DNA from: Promethearchaeota archaeon
Lineage (GTDB): Archaea > Asgardarchaeota > Lokiarchaeia > Sigynarchaeales > SOKP01
Assembly: GCA_030620005.1 (NCBI GenBank)
Contig: JAUXAJ010000063.1
Coordinates: 1-20,076, forward strand
Length of the DNA: 20,076 nt
Direction: 5' to 3'
Below, piece by piece: positions 7,818-15,033 of the stretch. The position numbers and the translations under genes were made by a program. Within the stretch, counting starts at the first letter, position 1; every line of letters starts with the position of its first letter. The notes under the pieces were generated by a model. That model was not told where the DNA came from. It did not search any database and saw only the letters and a list, made by a program, of their open reading frames with translations.

Positions 7818-8096
7818 ATGGCTAATAGAGATGATTCAAAAATTTATATTGGTAGAAAGAAAAGCATGAATTATGTAATGGCAGCAATGATGCCAATAAA
7901 CGATGGAAATCATTGCGTACTACTAGCTCGCGGTAGATCTATTTCCCGTGCGGTTGATGTAGCAGAAATTCTCATTAATGTTTTTGTTAAAGGCGCAAAA
8001 TACGGTGAAATTAAAATTGATACCGAAGAGCTAAAGAATGACGATGGAACGATTACAAACGTGAGCTCCATAGAAATTGAAATATTACCGCCATGA
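7818..8096 (+). CDS. albA: Alba family DNA/RNA-binding chromatin protein
   Basis: A 92-residue, full-length Alba. The N-terminal motif IYIGRKKSMNYVMA (residues 9-22) corresponds to the GKKPVMNYV nucleic-acid-binding loop of Sso10b. The first of the two loop lysines (the site of acetylation control) is Arg13 here and the second is Lys14. The strand-turn-helix core LLARGRSISRAVDVAEI and the closing SSIEIEI strand are also typical. Alba dimers coat DNA and bind RNA in archaea, so this gene is the best sign that the window is archaeal. The ATG is preceded closely by GGAAGG (7808-7813). A hairpin and T run follow in the convergent gap to the CooT-like gene. It is a single-gene unit. Confidence 0.96.
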   Translation: MANRDDSKIYIGRKKSMNYVMAAMMPINDGNHCVLLARGRSISRAVDVAEILINVFVKGAKYGEIKIDTEELKNDDGTITNVSSIEIEILPP

Positions 8097-8121
8097 GAAC
8101 AAAATAATCTAAATAAACACT

Positions 8122-8170
8122 TAATTCTGGAGAAAATCAGGAGAATTACTCGTTTCTTTTTTTTTTTATA
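8122..8170. terminator. Hairpin and T-tract between convergent genes
   Basis: TAATTCT (8122-8128) and AGAATTA (8142-8148) form a 7-bp stem with a 13-nt loop. A T-rich run (8153-8169) follows on the plus strand. This suits termination of the Alba transcript and may shield the convergent CooT-like gene. Confidence 0.5.
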
Positions 8171-8201
8171 TTCCAAATAGTTCTAATATTTTTCACGAAA
8201 T

Positions 8202-8501
8202 TTATAACGAAATTTTTAATTCTTCTAATTTATCTTGTAATGCCTCAACATCTTTTTTTGTTGCGTGGTTATCGTTGATCTTTTTCATTAATTCCACAAA
8301 ACTCTTGATTAATGGATGTTCTAGGACGACACACGTTTGATTCATGGTATTCACGTCCAGAATCAACGCTGATTCTAACTTTTCACCCATTCCTAAAATA
8401 TCTTTTAACAGTAATTCGTTGTTATCGTTATAACTTAAAATTAAAATATCTTCTGCTATTTGTGAATTGTCATTTTTCCTAATTACTTTAAACTCGCACA
8501 A
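8202..8501 (-). CDS. CooT-like small protein with C-terminal coiled coil
   Basis: A 99-residue protein when started at TTG 8499-8501, giving MCEFKVI. This start is chosen because AGAGGTGA lies 10 nt upstream (8512-8519), and because CooT-family proteins begin Met-Cys-Glu with Cys2 as the metal ligand. A start at 8534 would bury the SD inside the gene and add 11 residues before the Cys. The motif order fits CooT: CEFKV, AEDILIL (16-22), LLKDILG (31-37), ALILDV (45-50), then CVVLEHP (57-63). In CO-oxidising bacteria CooT binds nickel. Homologs are widespread in anaerobes without CO dehydrogenase, and their role is uncertain. Residues 64-99 are extra compared with the short canonical form of about 65 residues and look like an amphipathic helix or coiled coil. 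No nickel enzyme is nearby. Confidence 0.72.
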   Translation of the reverse strand: MCEFKVIRKNDNSQIAEDILILSYNDNNELLLKDILGMGEKLESALILDVNTMNQTCVVLEHPLIKSFVELMKKINDNHATKKDVEALQDKLEELKISL

Positions 8502-8511
8502 TTTTAATTTT

Positions 8512-8519
8512 TCACCTCT
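8512..8519 (-). promoter_or_regulatory. Shine-Dalgarno site that fixes the CooT-like start
   Basis: The minus strand reads AGAGGTGA, an extended match to the 16S rRNA tail, 10 nt before TTG 8499-8501. It is among the strongest ribosome-binding sites in the window, and it decides for the TTG start over the upstream ATG at 8534. Confidence 0.7.
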
Positions 8520-8597
8520 TTTTAATGTAAACATTGAGTGTGTGTTAAATATAATAGCAAAAGGTTGTTTTTTAAATTTTCAAAAATTAAAAAAAAA

Positions 8598-8750
8598 TTC
8601 GATTGGGACGCTTTTTTAACCTTACTCGAGAGTATCGTGGAATCTGATGATTTAAGAATTCTCTATGCGAGCAATCAAGGGGCCACTGCCATTTTTTCGG
8701 ACGAATTGAATTCAAGAAACCTTAAGAAATGCGATTTTAAAAAAATTTAG
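8598..8750 (+). pseudogene. Fragment matching the C-terminal module of the TIR protein
   Basis: The frame begins with lysine-rich filler (possible GTG at 8538), but only the part from 8598 looks like protein. FDWDAFLTLLESIVESDDLR here aligns with FSWEAFMAVLEYLVDSEDLK at residues 225-244 of the TIR protein at 12725-13555. The two stay parallel to their ends, with matching N..L...DF segments and stops at similar distance. It is probably the surviving tail of another LRR-TIR-like gene, or less likely a stand-alone small protein carrying that helical module. There is no recognisable ribosome-binding site. Confidence 0.45.
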
Positions 8751-8825
8751 CTAACAAGAAAAATACATGATTAGGATTATAAATTTTCAGATTATTTACT
8801 ACATTTACTAATAAATTCCTTGAAA

Positions 8826-8849
8826 TTTTATTTTATTTTATTTTATTTT
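8826..8849. repeat. TTTTA pentanucleotide microsatellite
   Basis: Almost five tandem copies of TTTTA (four full copies plus TTTT) lie in the AT-rich gap between the TIR-tail fragment and the TrpG-like fragment. On the plus strand it may act as a weak T-rich terminator. Simple slippage is the likely origin. Confidence 0.6.
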
Positions 8850-8914
8850 GAAAATCATAAAAATTTTTAAATAATGGTATGATTATTAATTATGATATTT
8901 TGAAGTTCCAATAG

Positions 8915-9268
8915 CATAAAATCTTATTCATTAACAATTACGATAGTTTCGTATATAATTTGGTTAATTATATATGTCAATTAGAACCGAATTCCAATAT
9001 AATTGTTGAAGATGATAATACATCGATAGATGAGATAAAGAATTTATCGATTGATAGAATTATTATCTCACCAGGTCCAGGACATGAAAAATATGACACT
9101 GGTACCGTAATTCCAATAATTAAAGAGTTTTATTCGAAAATTCCTATTTTAGGGATTTGTTTGGGCCATCAAGCGATTGTTGAAGCATTTGGAGAGGATC
9201 CTGATAAGGAATATGTTGGTCGAGCAAAATTCTATTCTAAAGAAATCAAAGAAAAATTTATTCCTTAA
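8915..9268 (+). pseudogene. Truncated glutamine amidotransferase (TrpG/PabA-like)
   Basis: The frame opens after a TAG at 8912-8914 and reads KILFINNYDSFVYNLVNYI, the classic start of anthranilate or aminodeoxychorismate synthase component II. The codon where ATG belongs is CAT, so the natural start appears lost. TTG 8960 is the first usable start and lies inside the domain. The oxyanion motif ISPGPG and the nucleophile motif GICLGHQA, with its catalytic Cys, are intact. After HQAIVEAFG the family sequence ends abruptly, and an unrelated tail of about 25 residues runs to the stop. The His and Glu of the triad are missing, so glutaminase activity is not expected. No component I gene is nearby. 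The stop overlaps the stop of the convergent CotH gene within a 16-nt palindrome (9260-9275). Confidence 0.7.
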
Positions 9269-12075
9269 AAGGAATTAAAATAAGAATCAACAACTTCTAA
9301 TCGCTTCGGAATAAATTCATATAAAAGGTTAATATATTTATCTAAATCAAACTCTTCTGTACTTTCAAAAACCCAATCAATATCAACTTCATCTTCATCA
9401 ACCGTGATTGGTTTCCAGGGAAACTCATACATTTCAGTATATAAAACATCTTTTATTGTTTTGTGATTTCGTGATAACAGCGTTAAAATGAAGTTCTCTG
9501 TCCAAAGATCTTCTCTCAATTCTTTCCAGCGTTGAGAGCAATCTTGCATAAATTCCATATTATTTAATAATCGACAATATAGCTTGTTTGTTCTTTCGAT
9601 ATAGTAGATTGAAGTATCCGCAAAATTATATATATACCAACCCCGCTGTCCAAAAGAATCATCATAGTCCCAAGGTACAAGATACAATTTACTCGGATAC
9701 GTGTCTCGAACTATGAAATAATTAAAGTTCCAAAAGTCATGGTGTAAAATGAAAAAATTGAAAATAAAGAAATCAATTAAATTCAACTTGTCAAATTTCG
9801 AATAAATTCCATTTTCGGGGTCAAAAAAATCGACATCCGCGGAATTATTAATGAAATCAATTAAGTCAGGTAAGATTTCAGGTCTCAAATCAATGACTTC
9901 TAAATCCGGCCATTCTTGCTTCCAGTCATCTTTGGAATAATTATTATAATTAGCGTAAGGTTCAGTGTTAAATATTAGACTAGAATTTATATTATCTTGT
10001 GAATCATTAAGACCAAATAACTTTTTATCTTCTTTTTCGGCAAGTAAATATAACCCTTTATATTCATTATTCAAGAATAAATTCACATATCTTGAGTCCG
10101 GTAATATTGCTGTAGGGTTCGTTGATGAAAGGCTACGCCAAAGATCAAAGGCTAATTTAATTCTCATTCGTGTAAAATCATTTAACATTGCAAATAGAGC
10201 CCAATCATCATCATCCCTCATCCCAAGTAACGCTCTCTTCTTTGATAATTCCAACCGATACCCACTTTTAGCTTTATTCCAATTTGATCGCCCCCGGTAT
10301 TTTATTTTTGAGTCGATAAGATTGCATTCATAATATGGAAATGATTGATATAATTCAAAAGTACAATTTATGTAGGTAGATCTTTTAATCGTACCATCAT
10401 ATATTATGTACACCGAAGGTAATCGTGAATGAAACCCAAAGGCACTAGTATTATTAAAATGAAAATCAAACTTATCAACACGATTAACAATCCCTTTTGA
10501 TATTTCTTTACGAATCATTTCAAGATCTTCATTTTTATCGCTTCTAAGTAAGCCAGAACGCATGTAATCATAAAGTAAATTAAACGTTTGATTCAAGGAA
10601 TCGCCATGCCAAACCGAACTTCTTAAGAGTACCCAGCGAGTTTTTATATCTTCTATGAAATGTTTGTTTAGTTCATTTTTATCCGTGAAAAATAAGCGAT
10701 AAAAGAGGTGATTCAATTTCGTAATCCTTGGTATATTTTTCTTAATATCGAATAAATTATCAAAATTAAATTTTGATGTCCTTGAAAATCCCCAGCTAAT
10801 GTCGAAATCCCATGGTGTAAAATAATAATGAGAGTTCTTCCCTGTATTTCCAATGAGATAGAGTTTATTTCCTTCCAAGCTATCATGACCAGCTAACAAG
10901 CCGAATAAAATGTAATCGGTTAATTGCGTACGGTTTATCATGGTAAAAATACCGCTTTGATTATTGAAAAATTGCTCATCTGAGGCCGTGCGAATGAACC
11001 GATCTAACTTTTCGGGATACTTGCGAAAATCGCCCCCTCGTGGAAAAAGTTGGTTCCAGTCCGTTTTCCCCTCTCCCTCCCAGTTTTCACCCTTGAAGAG
11101 AAGATCAGTGCCGTTATCAGGGTCATTAGAATTTTCAGGGTCGTCCCCTTGTAAATTAAAGAGCTTTTGATCAGCACGCTCTACAAGTAAATAAAGACCC
11201 ACATATTTTTCATTCATGTAGAGTTCCACGGGTTCTGCGTTGGAAACGATACAGAGAGGATCTATTGCTCCTAAGGAATTATACACGTCAAGCGCTAATT
11301 TCATTCGCAAGGCACTGGCATGTCCCCTTGAGGGTAATAAGAGCCAATCATCATCTTCTCGCATGTTGAGAAGTTTTTCATTATTTTTCAGCTCGAGCTC
11401 AAACCCATTCTTCGAATTTCTGAGCTTGATTCTTGCCTTTAAATCCCTGTTTGCCCAACTTTCTTGGTGCAATTTAGTATTAAAGGGCTTGATGTTAATG
11501 GAACAATTTGATTCTTCGAGTGTAATTTCAGAGGCACATGAAAGTCTCAAGAGAGGGAGATCTTGTTTATAAATGAGCGTGGTAAAATTCCCTATTCTAC
11601 TATCGCAGTTTAAATAAAGATTAAGACTCTTGAGATATGCGTGTCCGCTCGTTGAGGTCAAGGTAAAACTTCGTGCTTCCTTGATTGCCATCCACTGTGA
11701 TACCTTGTCTTGATTCGTGGAAAACCGTACCCAGACCTTCTTCGTATCAAGGGGAACATGACACGTGAAGGTCAATTCCATCGTGTTTGCAACATGGGTC
11801 GACCCTTCAATCCTGAACCTGTTCGAATCGTCGGAACTCAAATATTCTACATCAAACCCCCAAAATAATAACTCTAACGAATTATTTTCTATGAACGAAT
11901 AGAAATTAATGGTGGAAAGTGAAATTATGCCGAAAAAAAGAATAATGATGACATCTTTTTTTGCTCGTGATTTTCGTTTCTTTTCGGGAATTTTGTTCTT
12001 TTTAAGAGCATTTGTAGTTTTCACACGAAGTAGCCTTAATTTTATATAAAATCCATTTCTAATCTCAAAAATCAT
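9265..12075 (-). CDS. Membrane-anchored protein with two tandem CotH kinase-like domains
   Basis: A 936-residue protein. A very basic N-terminus (residues 1-41) is followed by one membrane segment (42-61), so the rest should lie outside the cell. Two CotH-like domains follow. In the first (about 170-480) the landmarks are LLNMREDDDWLL (235-246), YVGLYLLVERAD (291-302), LEGNKLYLIG (400-409) and PWDFD (421-425). In the second (about 555-860) they are LLGMRDDDDWAL (616-627), YKGLYLLAEKED (672-683), NFNYFIV (783-789) and PWDYD (801-805). The PWD-x-D motif and the upstream Asn correspond to the metal and nucleotide-binding residues of CotH, a secreted protein kinase of Bacillus spore coats, and are kept in both halves. 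The first domain is preceded by a beta-rich region (about 75-170). Possible roles are phosphorylation of cell-surface proteins or polymers, but no substrate is visible. The gene stands alone, between decayed fragments. Confidence 0.85.
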   Translation of the reverse strand: MIFEIRNGFYIKLRLLRVKTTNALKKNKIPEKKRKSRAKKDVIIILFFGIISLSTINFYSFIENNSLELLFWGFDVEYLSSDDSNRFRIEGSTHVANTMELTFTCHVPLDTKKVWVRFSTNQDKVSQWMAIKEARSFTLTSTSGHAYLKSLNLYLNCDSRIGNFTTLIYKQDLPLLRLSCASEITLEESNCSINIKPFNTKLHQESWANRDLKARIKLRNSKNGFELELKNNEKLLNMREDDDWLLLPSRGHASALRMKLALDVYNSLGAIDPLCIVSNAEPVELYMNEKYVGLYLLVERADQKLFNLQGDDPENSNDPDNGTDLLFKGENWEGEGKTDWNQLFPRGGDFRKYPEKLDRFIRTASDEQFFNNQSGIFTMINRTQLTDYILFGLLAGHDSLEGNKLYLIGNTGKNSHYYFTPWDFDISWGFSRTSKFNFDNLFDIKKNIPRITKLNHLFYRLFFTDKNELNKHFIEDIKTRWVLLRSSVWHGDSLNQTFNLLYDYMRSGLLRSDKNEDLEMIRKEISKGIVNRVDKFDFHFNNTSAFGFHSRLPSVYIIYDGTIKRSTYINCTFELYQSFPYYECNLIDSKIKYRGRSNWNKAKSGYRLELSKKRALLGMRDDDDWALFAMLNDFTRMRIKLAFDLWRSLSSTNPTAILPDSRYVNLFLNNEYKGLYLLAEKEDKKLFGLNDSQDNINSSLIFNTEPYANYNNYSKDDWKQEWPDLEVIDLRPEILPDLIDFINNSADVDFFDPENGIYSKFDKLNLIDFFIFNFFILHHDFWNFNYFIVRDTYPSKLYLVPWDYDDSFGQRGWYIYNFADTSIYYIERTNKLYCRLLNNMEFMQDCSQRWKELREDLWTENFILTLLSRNHKTIKDVLYTEMYEFPWKPITVDEDEVDIDWVFESTEEFDLDKYINLLYEFIPKRLEVVDSYFNSF

Positions 12076-12110
12076 TGTTTATTTAAATATTTTTTTTTAT
12101 TTTCAAATAA

Positions 12111-12419
12111 TATGAAAATCTTGCTGGATCAGTGGTTTATTCTTTCTAAAGGATTAGGGTGGTTTTTCGAAATGAAGATAAGTGTCATATTGGTAGGCTG
12201 ATTGTACATCCTGAATTTCATGATCTAGGGATAGGAGCTAAATTAATGACCAAAATTGAATCATTATTTGAAGATTCAAGAAGATATGAATTATTTACAG
12301 GGCATTTGAGTAAAAAAAATCTCCATCTTTATCAAAAGCTTGGATATAATAAATTTAAACATGAAAAAATACATGAAAATTTAGAAATGATTTATCTAGA
12401 AAAAATAAATCGAAAATAG
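12111..12419 (+). pseudogene. GNAT acetyltransferase fragment with an internal stop
   Basis: One frame reads ENLAGSVVYSF, then TAA (12147-12149), then RIRVVFRNEDKCHIGRLIV and on to TAG at 12419. The HIGRLIVHPEF...GIGAKLM stretch is the acetyl-CoA-binding motif A of GNAT enzymes (normally R/QxxGxG/A), and LHLYQKLGYNKF is motif B. The N-terminal strands and helices are missing, and the similarity continues upstream across the stop, so the gene is both truncated and interrupted. GTG 12159 could start an 86-residue piece, but that would lack half the fold. The fragment abuts the 5' end of the CotH gene, whose promoter must lie inside or next to it. Confidence 0.72.
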
Positions 12420-12469
12420 TAAGATATTCGTTTATTGTTTACTAATAAATTAATTTAAAAACAGTAACT

Positions 12470-12682
12470 TTATCTTTTAAACGAGTTTTTGACTTCTTTG
12501 AGTTTAATGTATATTTCTTCTCCAAGAAAAGGGATTAAGAGGTCTCCTGAAGTAATGATTATATTTTCATAAATACGCGGTTTCTTTTTGAAATTAAATA
12601 GAGAAATAAACCATCCTCGAATCTTTTTAGGCATTTTTTGTTCTTCATAAACTTTGGAAAAATCCTTTATTCCAACAAGCAT
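12470..12682 (-). CDS. Small hypothetical protein, possibly a truncated tail
   Basis: A 70-residue frame from ATG 12682, basic, with no family I recognise. A central segment, IRGWFISLFNF, is amphipathic or hydrophobic. The same frame stays open upstream to 12737 without a start, which overlaps the first codons of the TIR gene on the other strand, so this may be the end of a longer lost gene. There is no clear ribosome-binding site. It could also be a chance frame. Confidence 0.28.
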   Translation of the reverse strand: MLVGIKDFSKVYEEQKMPKKIRGWFISLFNFKKKPRIYENIIITSGDLLIPFLGEEIYIKLKEVKNSFKR

Positions 12683-12724
12683 TGAATCAATTTTTGATGG
12701 ATCAGGTGGAATAAACTTGAAACC

Positions 12725-13555
12725 TTGCCATACATGTTATGGTCTATTGAGATGCTGGAAGATCTTAATTTGGAAGGAAATCCCCTATCAGATTCAGAGA
12801 AAGAATTAGTTGACCGGGGTTTAGATACTCTCAGAGATTATTTCAAACAACGAGCGGCCATGGCAATCTTTGTATCTCATGCTGTTATCGATTATGGACC
12901 ATATCGCTTAGCAGACATGGCAGATTATTTAGAATCTAAACCTGAAGTCTACGATGTCTTTCTCTGTGAGCAAGATTTATCCGGAAATATCGATCAATTC
13001 ATGGATGAGAATGTCCCCATCAGTGATGTTGTATTCTTTTTAGGGACTAATAAATCAGTTTTTAACTCGCCAGATTGCGCTCACGAACTTGAGCTTTCAG
13101 AAAAACACAAGGTTCCAGTCTATCCAATGAGAGGAACTGATGTTACGTGGTCAGACATGAATTCCATAGGTCTCTCGCAGGATCCAGGCATGGATTATAC
13201 ACCGCAGAATTTTGAAAACGTCTGTGAGCAACTTTATGAGCACATTAAAAAATTTTACAAGGAATATCCTGGTTTGTTTAAAGTTAAGAAATCAGTAGTG
13301 GAAGAGAAACTCGCTAAAGACAAAAAAATACAGGAAGAGAAAGTTGCAAAATTTAAGAAGATGGATGAAGAGATAGCCGCTATCTTGCCAAAAGACTTTA
13401 GCTGGGAGGCTTTTATGGCAGTGCTGGAATATTTAGTAGATTCAGAAGATTTAAAAAACTTCCATAAAAGCAAAGAAAGGGAGATCATAAACCTTGTAAA
13501 AAATTTAAAAAATGGTTCCTTGAGCGATGCAGACTTTTTAGCGGAAGTAGGTTGA
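12725..13555 (+). CDS. TIR-domain protein, N-terminally truncated LRR-TIR
   Basis: 276 residues from TTG 12725; ATG 12734 is an alternative. The first 21 residues, with NKLET coded just upstream, form a leucine-rich repeat: LPYML..IEMLEDLNLEGNPL. Stops at 12695 and 12683 cut off any earlier repeats, so the gene looks clipped at its 5' end. A TIR domain follows (about 46-176), starting AIFVSHAVIDYG, with DVFLCEQDL, the FFLGTNKSVF strand and DCAHELELSEKH. Glu121 is the best candidate for the NADase glutamate. Next come a charged coiled coil (188-218) and a C-terminal helical module (222-276) also found in the fragment at 8598-8750. TIR domains of this type cleave NAD or signal in immunity. Without the repeats, sensing is probably lost or altered. 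No partner effector gene is adjacent. Confidence 0.82.
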   Translation: MPYMLWSIEMLEDLNLEGNPLSDSEKELVDRGLDTLRDYFKQRAAMAIFVSHAVIDYGPYRLADMADYLESKPEVYDVFLCEQDLSGNIDQFMDENVPISDVVFFLGTNKSVFNSPDCAHELELSEKHKVPVYPMRGTDVTWSDMNSIGLSQDPGMDYTPQNFENVCEQLYEHIKKFYKEYPGLFKVKKSVVEEKLAKDKKIQEEKVAKFKKMDEEIAAILPKDFSWEAFMAVLEYLVDSEDLKNFHKSKEREIINLVKNLKNGSLSDADFLAEVG

Positions 13556-13870
13556 TTATATAACTTATTTATGTATACAAATATTTAATATCCATTTTAA
13601 ATATTTATCCTAATTAGTTTTAGTAATTTTTTTTGCTATCTATCACATTTATATATTATTTTTTAAAAAAATTATGACTTATAAAAAATCGGGTTTAATA
13701 AAAAACATTTCTTTAACCAGTTCTAATAATATTAGATATTTTAAACAAATTTCTATGTGGCATAAAGTCCCTTAAAAAATGGGATAAAAAGGATTAAATT
13801 TTTTTTACTAACTTCTTTTTTATAACAAAAAAAAACTGGTTTTTTTTAATTAAAAAAAAAAATATAATTT
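13556..13870. other. AT-rich gap between convergent genes
   Basis: About 315 bases of very AT-rich sequence between the TIR gene and the nucleoside hydrolase gene, which converge here. I see no coding frame of interest. It holds the terminator tracts at 13827-13862 and a weak TCCC/GGGA hairpin near 13768-13784. Confidence 0.5.
13827..13862. terminator. Bidirectional A/T-tract terminator
   Basis: Nine A (13827-13835), CTGG, eight T (13840-13847), then eleven A (13852-13862). The first A and T blocks are self-complementary, and the last A block is a T run on the minus strand just after the nucleoside hydrolase stop. It should end the minus-strand operon and possibly the TIR transcript. Confidence 0.5.
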
Positions 13871-14881
13871 TTATTTTTCTATGTAATATTGACCTTCCTT
13901 TTTAAATACCATCCTTAACGCCAAGGGAGTAATGATCTTCAATAAAAATTTAAATATAATTGCTGCAAAAATGTTATTTTTTAAACCCGAATAACCTTTA
14001 TTATTTTCCTCTAAGGAATTATGAAAACGCAACCAGGACTCAATAACAATATCTATAAACTTAATTGGATCAAGGATTTCAGACGGCATTTCTATTAATA
14101 CTCCCTCATTTTCAGATGTTATTCTCAAACGCCCTTCATTAACATCTTCTTCTCTTGCTGCTAGAATCCGAACAGGATTCTTATTAAACAATTCTGGATG
14201 TGTAATAACGACAGGCACAAGTACATCCCAAATATACAATACATCAGTTTTATGGATTGTATTGTCCAACCATAACGAATTTTTAATAATACGAATTAAA
14301 TTTTTAGGCCAGAAATTAACATGTTCCAAATGCTCTTTAGTAAATGGGACTTGTTTACAAATATGACAATTAATCACCGTTATTGGACATTCTGCAGTAA
14401 GAACTCGGAAGGCTGCTTCGTGATCATTTCTTAAATTTACATCTTTAATCTTTGTTCTTCCAATGGTCACGCGATCCTTAATAATTCCTCCCATTAGGAT
14501 AATCTCCTTCAAGTTTCGAAAAAAATTCGGATCAATCTGAGCAGCTCCCCGTAGATTCCCTACTGGTCCTAGTGCCAATAAAGTAATCTCCCCTGGACAA
14601 GAAGCAACTTTTTCTGCAAGGAAACATGCTGCTTCCGTTGAATAATCCCCTTTTTTGGCGGCTCCTTTTATTAATGGTATATCTTCCCTGTTAATCGCTT
14701 TTAAAAGCTTTCTCGTGTATTTCATAGCGTGTTCAACCTTTCGATTACCAAATGTAGTAGTAATTCCTATAATGTCAAGATCGGGGGAACCTAACACATA
14801 GAGAATAGTAAGTCCATCATCTATAAACCAGCAAAGTTTTCCAAAAGTGTTATCGCAGTCTATTATCACTTTTTTTTTCAT
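13871..14881 (-). CDS. Divergent inosine-uridine nucleoside hydrolase family protein
   Basis: 336 residues from ATG 14881, chosen because AGGT lies 8 nt upstream (14890-14893) and the first strand KKVIIDCD starts right after it. A start at 14968 would add 29 basic residues with no family match. Asp8, Asp10, Asp21 and Asp22 (DCDN...FIDDG) form the Ca2+ cluster, with an insert compared with the usual DTDPGxDDA. LLALGPVGNL (101-110), LMGG (129-132), and NLRNDHEAA (149-157) also match. Near the last metal ligand the usual HDP reads WDV (218-220), so the catalytic His is replaced by Trp. The C-terminal 37 residues form a hydrophobic, basic helix absent from typical members. The family splits N-ribosides into ribose and base, but these changes suggest another substrate. 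It is the last gene after the RuBisCO-like gene, 152 nt downstream. Confidence 0.8.
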   Translation of the reverse strand: MKKKVIIDCDNTFGKLCWFIDDGLTILYVLGSPDLDIIGITTTFGNRKVEHAMKYTRKLLKAINREDIPLIKGAAKKGDYSTEAACFLAEKVASCPGEITLLALGPVGNLRGAAQIDPNFFRNLKEIILMGGIIKDRVTIGRTKIKDVNLRNDHEAAFRVLTAECPITVINCHICKQVPFTKEHLEHVNFWPKNLIRIIKNSLWLDNTIHKTDVLYIWDVLVPVVITHPELFNKNPVRILAAREEDVNEGRLRITSENEGVLIEMPSEILDPIKFIDIVIESWLRFHNSLEENNKGYSGLKNNIFAAIIFKFLLKIITPLALRMVFKKEGQYYIEK

Positions 14882-15033
14882 TGATAATAACCTATTATTT
14901 TCGTGTTTAAAGTTTTTTAATTTATTATAGGATTTTATGGTTCTATAAAATTTTTTCTTAAATCTCAATTTAGTTCTTAAAAAATACTTTAAAAAACTTT
15001 TTTCCCTTAAAAATTATCGTTCTATTATTGGTA

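Noticed and set aside
8826..8849. CRISPR-like or attachment-site repeat
   Set aside because: It is a simple TTTTA run with no spacers. No CRISPR array, tRNA or integrase was seen in the window.
9260..9275. Strong bidirectional terminator at the ATTCCTT/AAGGAAT palindrome
   Set aside because: The stem is perfect, but no T run follows on either strand, and it spans the last codons of both convergent frames.
9965..11572. Plus-strand open frames of 60-120 codons inside the CotH gene
   Set aside because: They are shadows of the minus-strand coding sequence, with low-complexity Ser/Phe-rich translations and no motifs or start signals.
14882..14968. N-terminal extension of the nucleoside hydrolase to ATG 14968
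   Set aside because: The 29 extra residues are basic with no family match, and the internal ATG has AGGT 8 nt upstream.
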